A stretch of DNA of 9,693 bases from CAZJFC01 sp964545245 (GTDB taxonomy: Bacteria > Pseudomonadota > Alphaproteobacteria > Rickettsiales > 21-14-0-20-44-7). Under the pieces are notes generated by a model. It was not told where the DNA came from. It saw only the letters and a list, made by a program, of their open reading frames with translations, and did not search any database. The stretch is from positions 1-9,693 of the forward strand of contig CAZJFC010000062.1 of assembly GCA_964545245.1 (NCBI GenBank). Direction: 5' to 3'. The stretch's first letter is position 1; the number at the start of each line of letters is the position of its first letter. Shown here one piece after another: positions 1 through 4,689 of the stretch. A program made the translations under genes and the position numbers.

Positions 1-270
1 GATATGTTTCGGCAACAGCAAGCCATAAGCCACCACCATCGCCACATCGCATTCCGGCAGGGTTTCATTTTTCAGGCTGGACGGGGTGAATACCTGCAAG
101 CCAAGTTCCTCCGCCACCTCATGCACCCTCGATTTCCTCAGCTCTTTCCCGCGTCCGGCAGGTTTTGGCGGGGCGGTATAAACCGCCACCAGCTCGTGGC
201 CGGATCCCGCCAGTTTCCGTAAAGCCGGAACGGCGAAGTCAGGAGTTCCCATAAAAATGATTTTTTTCAT
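1..270 (-). CDS. fmt: Methionyl-tRNA formyltransferase, N-terminal fragment
   Basis: This is the first 90 residues of the enzyme that transfers a formyl group from 10-formyl-tetrahydrofolate to initiator Met-tRNA in the cytoplasm; the rest lies beyond the left edge. The start reads MKKIIFMGTPDFAVPALRKL, where FMGTPDFAVP is the family's N-terminal signature. It is followed by AVYTAPPKPAGRGKEL and DVAMVVAYGLLLPKHI, which match the Rossmann-type formyl-transfer domain. The SLLP folate-binding motif and the C-terminal tRNA-binding domain are not in view. The ATG at 268-270 is the natural start because the signature begins seven residues in; the Shine-Dalgarno is weak (GCGGGCAG). tRNA-Cys lies 46 bp upstream on the same strand. 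The usual partner def would be upstream but is absent, so fmt is uncoupled from def on that side. Confidence 0.93.
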   Translation of the reverse strand, partial: MKKIIFMGTPDFAVPALRKLAGSGHELVAVYTAPPKPAGRGKELRKSRVHEVAEELGLQVFTPSSLKNETLPECDVAMVVAYGLLLPKHI

Positions 271-316
271 CTGCCCGCTTATATTAACAACCCATATCAC
301 AGTTGCCTAGGAAATC

Positions 317-391
317 TGGAGGCCGGAGGCGGAATCGAACCGCCGCATGGTGGATTTGCAGTCCACGGCATTACCACTTTGCTACCCGGCC
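317..391 (-). tRNA. tRNA-Cys (GCA)
   Basis: Read on the minus strand the cloverleaf is complete. The acceptor arm GGCCGGG pairs with TCCGGCC (one G-U pair), the D stem is short, and the anticodon stem GTGGA/TCCAC has loop CTGCAAA with anticodon GCA (plus-strand 357-359). The T arm contains GGTTCGATTCC. The discriminator base is U73, as expected for tRNA-Cys, and CCA is encoded at 317-319. The gene is divergent from the membrane protein at 449, so the two promoters share about 57 bp. Confidence 0.97.
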
Positions 392-412
392 ATATAAAAT
401 GCACTTCTTATG

Positions 413-441
413 TTGTGCTGGGGCGGGCAACATACTATAAC
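413..441 (+). promoter_or_regulatory. Candidate promoter of the membrane-protein gene
   Basis: TTGTGC (413-418), a 17-bp spacer and TATAAC (436-441) form a sigma70-like pair. The predicted transcription start is 448-449, at or next to the ATG at 449, so the mRNA would have essentially no leader. This argues against the alternative ATG at 410, which would lie upstream of the -35 box. Confidence 0.45.
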
Positions 442-448
442 CTTTACC

Positions 449-1936
449 ATGCAATCAACTGATTTTTCACGCGCCGATAACCCGCAGAAACCCTATGCTC
501 TGGTCAGTTCCCTGCTTCTGCTCCTGTTAATTACCCTATCGGCGACCTCGATCCACAAAGTGCTGGAAGACGGCGATACGGGCTGGCACATCATGGCGGG
601 CGTGGATATCGTCGAGAACCTCAAAATCCCCCATCACGACCCTTTCTCATCCACGGCGGGCGATTACCGGTGGATGAACATGTCATGGTTGTGGGATATC
701 GGCGCGGCGGCGATTGACTCATTCTCCGGGCTTTATGGGGTTGCTGTGGCCACCATAATCTGCTGGGCAGGGATAATCGGCTTTGCGGCGTATCTTTGCG
801 TCAGGAACAATGCCGGGGTGATCGCCACGTTAATAACCATACTTGCCGGGACAGTGCCGTTCATGCAGTCATTCCTTGCGCGGCCACTCATGGTAAGCCC
901 GCTTTTCTTACTGCTTTATATCCTCATCCTGGGCAATATCCGCGCCGATAACGGTAAGTTCAGGCAGGCGTGGTGGCTCCCGTTTATAATGGTTTTATGG
1001 GTCAATACGCATGGCGGGTTCCTTGCCGGGTTCACCGTAATCGGCGCGTTCGGGCTACATGAATTATTGCAGGGCAGGTTCCGCAATTTCGGCAAGCTCG
1101 TCTTCTTCGGGGCCATCACCGCCGCCGTGACCCTCCTCAACCCTCTGGGCTATCATATATATGAAGCCGGGTTCCGCAGCCTTGGCGGCCCTTTGCGCTA
1201 CCGCATCACTGAATGGATGCCGCTGGATTCACCGTCACAATTCATATATCCGGCCATTTTCCTTTCCTCTTTCCTTGCCGGGTTCCGCAAGCGGCGGCTG
1301 GCGGAAACCATGCTCTCATTTTTCTGGCTGTTCCAGGCGGTTTTATCAGCGCGTTACCAGAACATATTCTTTGCCGTTTCCGTCCTTCTTGTCGCCGAAA
1401 ATTTCAAAATCCTCATAGAACGGAAAAAAGCGCTGAAGAAAAAAGATGACGAATATACGCTTGACCTATCCAAAAAAGCCCCGCTCAAAGTCTTCTCCAT
1501 AGTGGTCGCGCTCACGCTGCTGTTCATGGTAACACCTTTTTTCAAGGCAATAATTATCCCCAGCGGGCTGGATTATTCGCAAATGGATGCTTACCCTTAT
1601 GAAGAAATCCGCTTCATGGAAGAGCATTATCCCGACGAGAAATATTACAACATATACAATTACGGCGGATACATCATTTACGGTACGCGCGGCAGGATCA
1701 AAACCTTCATCGACGGTAGGGCAGAAACCGCCTTCCCGCCCGATATAGTCAAGGACTACATAAAGTCGGAGGACGAGCCGGATTCCATAATCGCAATACT
1801 GGACAAGCACGCAATAACCGGCGTTATCATGTCGAACAAAATCAGTGAAAAACACATTGAGCGGCTAAGCGGCAGCCCCTCATGGGAGCTTGCCTTCAAA
1901 GGCATGCAGGCAAGCGTCTTCATCCGCAAAAAATAA
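449..1936 (+). CDS. Polytopic membrane protein, GT-C-like, uncharacterised family
   Basis: This is a protein of 495 residues. After a short polar N-terminus there is a membrane helix (ALVSSLLLLLLITLSATSI), then a conserved-looking extracytoplasmic segment DGDTGWHIMAGVDIVENLKI...DPFSSTAGDYRWMNMSWLWD. Several hydrophobic segments follow to about residue 390. A soluble tail contains YNIYNYGGYIIYG and KTFIDGRAETAFPPD. The DTGWH...DPFS...W and GGYI...FIDGRA signatures recur in large uncharacterised bacterial membrane proteins that look like GT-C glycosyltransferases (lipid-linked sugar donors, periplasmic active site). I recognise the pattern but cannot name a substrate. The acidic residues near the first loop (D in DGDTGWH) could be catalytic, which is inference. 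I chose ATG 449 over ATG 410 because a promoter-like pair lies between them. No Shine-Dalgarno is visible. The gene is monocistronic, divergent from tRNA-Cys and convergent with ctaE. Confidence 0.8.
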   Translation: MQSTDFSRADNPQKPYALVSSLLLLLLITLSATSIHKVLEDGDTGWHIMAGVDIVENLKIPHHDPFSSTAGDYRWMNMSWLWDIGAAAIDSFSGLYGVAVATIICWAGIIGFAAYLCVRNNAGVIATLITILAGTVPFMQSFLARPLMVSPLFLLLYILILGNIRADNGKFRQAWWLPFIMVLWVNTHGGFLAGFTVIGAFGLHELLQGRFRNFGKLVFFGAITAAVTLLNPLGYHIYEAGFRSLGGPLRYRITEWMPLDSPSQFIYPAIFLSSFLAGFRKRRLAETMLSFFWLFQAVLSARYQNIFFAVSVLLVAENFKILIERKKALKKKDDEYTLDLSKKAPLKVFSIVVALTLLFMVTPFFKAIIIPSGLDYSQMDAYPYEEIRFMEEHYPDEKYYNIYNYGGYIIYGTRGRIKTFIDGRAETAFPPDIVKDYIKSEDEPDSIIAILDKHAITGVIMSNKISEKHIERLSGSPSWELAFKGMQASVFIRKK

Positions 1937-1965
1937 CCTCCTTATTTATCATTTCCCCTTATCCT

Positions 1966-2262
1966 TCATCCTTTCCCCTTAATCCTATTTCCCCCAAGAG
2001 GGGTCGCATGCATGCGAGTTTTTTCTAACCGGAGCAACGTATTAGTTACAGGTGCCTCCCCTTGCGGTACTAATACAACTTTAAAGCGCCTACTTGCTAA
2101 ACTACGAAGATAGTCTTCCGCCTGTTTTGCGTTCTCCCGCGTTGTGTTTTCGCGCATCCGACGTGTCTGTTAAAGGGTACGGATGGGCATCGATCTATAA
2201 ATTACGTCACTAAAAGATTCGCGAGTCTTATATCAAGGCGTTTTAAACCACACATGATACAT
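1966..2262 (-). other. Orphan transcribed region behind a strong promoter
   Basis: This stretch lies immediately downstream of the minus-strand promoter at 2267-2296. No known gene is recognised in it. It contains hairpins: CATCCG/CGGATG (about 2134-2161), GAAGA-CTA-TCTTC (around 2105-2117), and a stem GTATTAGT/ACTAATAC (about 2038-2076) that extends past one bulge to 10 bp. One reading frame from the ATG at 2262 runs to a stop at 1966 but is broken by TGA and TAA. Its last piece is a 63-residue ORF from the ATG at 2157 (MRENTTRENAKQAEDYLRSL...), without a Shine-Dalgarno. Candidates are a structured RNA, a decayed gene or a small-protein gene; I cannot decide between them. Confidence 0.35.
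1992..2024 (+). terminator. Rho-independent terminator after the membrane-protein gene
   Basis: Two adjacent hairpins lie 55-80 bp after the stop codon. The first is CCCC-AAGA-GGGG (1992-2003). The second is the perfect 14-bp palindrome TCGCATGCATGCGA (2004-2017; stem TCGCA, loop TGCA), followed by a T run (about 2019-2024). The T tract is on the plus strand only, so it should stop transcription of the 449-1936 gene. The reverse strand has no T tract here. Confidence 0.55.
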
Positions 2263-2266
2263 CCCC

Positions 2267-2296
2267 AATATAACACAACTGACAGTTGCTTGTCAA
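2267..2296 (-). promoter_or_regulatory. Strong minus-strand promoter with spacer palindrome
   Basis: On the minus strand, TTGACA (2291-2296) is followed after 18 bp by TATATT (2267-2272), or after 17 bp by the overlapping TTATAT. This is the best sigma70-type match in the window. The spacer contains the perfect 13-nt palindrome CAACTGTCAGTTG (2277-2289), a candidate operator because a bound protein would block RNA polymerase. The start site would fall near 2260-2263, where the RNA begins GGGGATG. No annotated gene lies downstream. Confidence 0.55.
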
Positions 2297-2381
2297 GAGC
2301 TGGATGCAGTTTTTATATAAGTAATTTCAATAGGATAATAATTTTCTTATTTTTGATTACTCATAAAAATGCTACTTAAAT

Positions 2382-2428
2382 GAGTGTCAGTGACAGTGTG
2401 AGTGTCAGTATTTTCTCCCACTGACACT
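2382..2428. repeat. TGTCA/TGACA direct and inverted repeats
   Basis: GAGTGTCAGT occurs twice in direct orientation (2382-2391 and 2400-2409), with CAGTGACAGTG between. The second copy is inverted at 2420-2428 (AGTGTCAGT, 10-nt loop, ACTGACACT), giving a 9-bp hairpin. It lies about 90 bp upstream of the orphan promoter, whose spacer also carries an ACTGTCAG core. Confidence 0.5.
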
Positions 2429-2438
2429 AGCACTTAAC

Positions 2439-2571
2439 GCTAGGCAGGAGCCGAGCCAGCCTTGAGCCTGCCCCCACCCCAACCCTCCCCCGCAAGCGGG
2501 AGAGGGAGTAGCCTGTGACCTGTACCCTGTCACCCGTCACCTGAAAAAGGCGCAGTAGCGCCGCACGGGGG
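2439..2571. repeat. Dispersed repeat copy downstream of ctaE
   Basis: It starts with a hairpin GCT-A-GGC-AGGA-GCC-G-AGC (2439-2456), then CAGCCTTGAGC. It ends with GGCGCAGTAGCGCC followed by GCACGGGGGC (2549-2572). The same start and end occur at 4595-4674 after rho. The middle here differs: a GC-rich hairpin (CCCTCCCCCGC, AA, GCGGGAGAGGG; 2483-2506) and a degenerate run of CCTGTGACC/CCTGTCACC units (about 2512-2543). The middle may be a later insertion. Confidence 0.6.
2544..2562 (-). terminator. Terminator of ctaE
   Basis: On the minus strand, GGCGC-TACT-GCGCC is followed by TTTTT, 23 nt beyond the ctaE stop. The stem is only 5 bp but all G-C. It is formed by the end of the dispersed repeat; the equivalent copy after rho lacks the T run. 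Confidence 0.5.
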
Positions 2572-2584
2572 CGAACAATAATTT

Positions 2585-3574
2585 CTACCCGTGGTTCCAG
2601 CCGGCCCAGACGTATACGAACGTAAAGAGGAACAACCACACGACATCAACGAAATGCCAGTACCATGCTGCGAACTCGAAGCCGAGATGGTGTTCTTCGT
2701 CCATCTGGCCTTTAACCGCGCGGATCAGGCAGACGATCAGGAAGATCGTCCCTATGATGACGTGCAGGCCGTGGAAGCCCGTCGCCATATAGAAATTGGC
2801 GGAGTAGTTGTTGTCAGGGAACTTGAAATAATGCTCAAAAGCGTGGTGGTATTCATAGGCCTGGACTATGGTGAAAAGGATACCCAGCGCCACGGTTGCC
2901 GCAAGGCCGCGGATAAGGTCACGGCGGTTGTTCTCAAGCAGCGCGGCATGCGCCCATGTCACGGTTGTGCCGGAAAGGAGCAGGAGCAGGGTGTTGAAAA
3001 GCGGAAGTTCCCATGCGCTGATCACCTCCATGTCGGCGGGAGGGAAATTGCCCCTGTCCAGCCCGACGAAAAGCGCCATTGCCGCCACCAGCAGCGTGAG
3101 CAGGACGGCGCTGCCGATGAACACCAGCTTATTGTTGTTCAGCGCGCCGATAACACCGGCGGAGGTTATGGCGAAAAGCAATGTGACTATCACCACCAGC
3201 AGCACCCAGTCGGACGGTGAAACCGCGGAATGGAAGAATGAGAAGAAGAAGGCGAAGAAGAACATCACCTCGGAAAGGATGAACAGCGCCATGCCTGCGC
3301 GGAGGCCGTTACGAACCTGTTTTGTATGGTGCGCCCTGCCTTCGTTTACGCAGTCTTTCCACCAGCGGTAGCCGACATAAAACAGCAGGCCAAGCCCGCC
3401 CAGGATGCCATAACCGGCATGGGGTTTATCATGGAAATAAAACGCGGTGCTCCCGGCGAGGATAAGGAAACCGATCGAAGCCAGCAGCGGCCACGGCGAA
3501 GGGTCAACAAGGTGGAACGGGTGGTCATTCCCGTGGGCGTCGTCGTCATGATGGGATGATTTTGCTGTAGCCAT
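2585..3574 (-). CDS. ctaE: Cytochrome c oxidase subunit III, with extra membrane hairpin
   Basis: This is subunit III of an aa3-type haem-copper oxidase in the inner membrane. It stabilises the catalytic core and proton uptake. Family signatures are clear: HPFHLVDPSPWPL (18-30), SEVMFFFAFFFSFFH (101-115, including the conserved Glu102 equivalent to the DCCD-reactive Glu), ELPLFNTLLLLLSGTTVTWAH (189-209), QAYEY, FYMATGFHGLHVIIGT and FAAWYWHFVDVVWLFLF. At 329 residues it is longer than typical bacterial subunit III (about 260-295). The excess is residues 123-172, two extra hydrophobic segments joined by NNNK, inserted before the FPP motif. The N-terminus is rich in His and Asp. AAGGA lies about 7 nt upstream of the ATG. 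It follows ctaG after 73 bp and is probably co-transcribed with it. Confidence 0.97.
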   Translation of the reverse strand: MATAKSSHHDDDAHGNDHPFHLVDPSPWPLLASIGFLILAGSTAFYFHDKPHAGYGILGGLGLLFYVGYRWWKDCVNEGRAHHTKQVRNGLRAGMALFILSEVMFFFAFFFSFFHSAVSPSDWVLLVVIVTLLFAITSAGVIGALNNNKLVFIGSAVLLTLLVAAMALFVGLDRGNFPPADMEVISAWELPLFNTLLLLLSGTTVTWAHAALLENNRRDLIRGLAATVALGILFTIVQAYEYHHAFEHYFKFPDNNYSANFYMATGFHGLHVIIGTIFLIVCLIRAVKGQMDEEHHLGFEFAAWYWHFVDVVWLFLFTFVYVWAGWNHG

Positions 3575-3647
3575 GGTTTTCCTTAAGAATATTCTGGTTT
3601 ATGCCCGGTTTTTAACCCCTGCCCCCGGCTTTGGCAAGAAACTTTTT

Positions 3648-4190
3648 CTATTCTTCTTCCGACAGGTAAAATGTGTAGGAAAGCGTGATTCCCTCAACAT
3701 CATCCATCAGCCTGTCCCTTGCGAATTCCGGGTCAATGAAGAAGGAAAGCGGGAAAGTCACCTCCTCACCCGGCTTGATGGTCTGGTTGATGAAGCAGAA
3801 ACACTCCACCTTGTTGAAATATTTCGCCGCCTTTTCCGGAGTGACGTTATAAACCGAGCGCCCCGTCATGGGTTTGTCCGTAGTGTTCACCGCCTTGTAA
3901 AAAGCCAGCTTGTTCTCGCCGATCTTTACGTTCACGCGGTTTGCCGCCGCCCGGAATGTCCAGCCAAGGCGCGGGTCGACATTGGCATCAAGGAAAACCT
4001 CAAGGTCGCGGTCGATGATCTCATCAGGTATGGAAGTCGCGAACTGGGGCGTGCCGTCAAGCCCGGTAAGCTGGCAGAACATGCGGTATAAGGGGACGAA
4101 GGCATAAGCCATCATCAGCATACCGACGACTATCATGGCCATGTTGATCGCCAGCCGGATATTTTTTCTGCGGTTGTTATCTTGTTGCAT
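3648..4190 (-). CDS. ctaG: Cytochrome c oxidase assembly protein Cox11/CtaG
   Basis: This is a membrane-anchored copper chaperone that delivers Cu(I) to the CuB site of oxidase subunit I on the periplasmic side. The 180-residue protein has one N-terminal helix (about 11-31), then PLYRMFCQLTG with Cys39 in the expected YRxFC position. The Cu-binding CFCF motif is at 130-133 (Cys130, Cys132). Around it are YNVTPEKAAKYFNK and FFIDPEFARD, both standard for Cox11. Length is close to the family norm. The ATG at 4188-4190 starts 3 nt after the stop of the coxF-like ORF with no evident Shine-Dalgarno, which suggests translational coupling. ctaE follows, as in many alphaproteobacterial cta clusters. 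Confidence 0.97.
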   Translation of the reverse strand: MQQDNNRRKNIRLAINMAMIVVGMLMMAYAFVPLYRMFCQLTGLDGTPQFATSIPDEIIDRDLEVFLDANVDPRLGWTFRAAANRVNVKIGENKLAFYKAVNTTDKPMTGRSVYNVTPEKAAKYFNKVECFCFINQTIKPGEEVTFPLSFFIDPEFARDRLMDDVEGITLSYTFYLSEEE

Positions 4191-4193
4191 TGT

Positions 4194-4304
4194 TTAAAAA
4201 CGGACCAAACTCACCGAAAACAATATCGCCACCAGCGCCAGCAACGCCGCAAGCAGCGCGAGGTTCTTCTGTCTTTTGCGTTTATGGATTTCATTTTCGG
4301 GCAT
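4194..4304 (-). CDS. CoxF-like cytochrome oxidase assembly microprotein
   Basis: This 36-residue ORF encodes MPENEIHKRKRQKNLALLAA, then a hydrophobic stretch ending VSLVRF. A basic N-terminus (KRKRQK) precedes a single membrane helix (about 15-34), giving an N-in topology. In alphaproteobacteria a very small one-helix protein of this kind (CoxF) sits between ctaB and ctaG; size, charge pattern and position immediately before ctaG all fit. An in-frame TAA four codons upstream fixes the ATG as the start. No Shine-Dalgarno is visible, but a -10-like box lies 8 nt before the ATG. The helix lacks distinctive motifs, so assignment rests on context. Confidence 0.75.
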   Translation of the reverse strand: MPENEIHKRKRQKNLALLAALLALVAILFSVSLVRF

Positions 4305-4312
4305 GGGCGTAA

Positions 4313-4338
4313 TTTATACCTATTCGCAGGAATGTAAA
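4313..4338 (-). promoter_or_regulatory. Candidate promoter of coxF-ctaG-ctaE
   Basis: On the minus strand there is TTTACA (4333-4338) and TATAAA (4313-4318). The -10 box ends 8 nt before the coxF ATG, predicting a leaderless transcript. The 14-bp spacer is short of the usual 17, which lowers confidence. Confidence 0.35.
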
Positions 4339-4360
4339 CTTATTCTTGTGCCCCGGTTTT

Positions 4361-4405
4361 ATGTCATTCCGGAATTTTTCGCAGGAGAGAAAAATGTCCG
4401 GAATC
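4361..4405. repeat. Dispersed GTCATTCCGGA palindrome
   Basis: This is an imperfect hairpin. ATTCCGGA-A-TTTTTC (4366-4380) pairs with GAAAAA-TG-TCCGGAAT (4389-4404) around the loop GCAGGAGA. A GTCAT lies at the left end. Its arms and loop match the hairpin at 6817-6855, so it is a repeated element and not a gene-specific site. Confidence 0.65.
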
Positions 4406-4433
4406 TAGATTAGTGGTTTGTGGCTAGTATAAA

Positions 4434-4556
4434 GCCTCCTCCCTGAGGGAGGAGGTTGGAGGAGGGTTAAATCAGCAGAAACGGTTCCCCTGACCCTCCC
4501 CCATCCCCTCCCTCAGGGAGGGGGAAAGAAAATAGCTCCCTCCCTTAGGGAGGGGT
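4434..4556. repeat. Cluster of CTCCCT(GA/CA)GGGAG palindromes
   Basis: Three GC-rich palindromes occur: CCTCCTCCC-TGA-GGGAGGAGG (4435-4455), CCCCTCCCT-CA-GGGAGGGG (about 4506-4523) and CTCCCTTAGGGAG (about 4540-4552). The first two are linked by GGAGGAGGGTTAA and GACCCTCCCCCA, which are themselves partly complementary. The spacer holds no ORF worth naming. This kind of CTCCCT..AGGGAG repeat is common between genes in many proteobacteria; its function is unknown. Confidence 0.6.
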
Positions 4557-4573
4557 GAAGATTTAGGTGCTAC

Positions 4574-4676
4574 CACACGGGGGAGAATTGAGAAGCCGTT
4601 CAGGAGAACGGCCCAGCCTTGAGCGTGAGCGGAGCGAACAGCCCATCGGAGGCGCAGCAGCGCCGCACGGGGGCAG
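4574..4676. repeat. Dispersed repeat copy downstream of rho
   Basis: It contains ACACGGGGGAGAA, a perfect hairpin GCCGTTC-AGGA-GAACGGC (4595-4612), then CCAGCCTTGAGC, a segment with GAGCGGAGCGAACAGCCC, and finally GGCGCAGCAGCGCC plus GCACGGGGGC. Start and end match the copy at 2439-2571 after ctaE. Both copies lie within about 15 bp of a stop codon. On the minus strand the GGCGC/GCGCC hairpin has no T run here. The GCCGTTC hairpin is followed by TTCTC, at best a weak terminator for rho. Confidence 0.6.
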
Positions 4677-4689
4677 AAAAATTAACTAA

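Noticed and set aside
410..448. Alternative upstream start (ATG 410) for the membrane protein
   Set aside because: It lies upstream of a promoter-like pair at 413-441 and adds a polar stretch unlike the family; ATG 449 fits better.
1966..2262. tmRNA or RNase P RNA
   Set aside because: The RNA starts GGGG and is structured, but there is no tRNA-like acceptor/T arm, no tag ending in Ala-Ala and no GAGGAAAGUCC core.
2427..2639. Minus-strand ORF with QVTGDRVQVTGYSLSRLRGRVGVG-like text
   Set aside because: It is translated from the dispersed repeats downstream of ctaE and overlaps the ctaE end; this text is a known kind of repeat artefact.
2591..3220. Long plus-strand ORF opposite ctaE
   Set aside because: It is antisense to a certain gene, with composition of a reverse-frame reading and no recognisable motif.
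4361..4556. CRISPR array
   Set aside because: The palindromes differ in length and spacing and there are no equal-sized unique spacers or cas genes.
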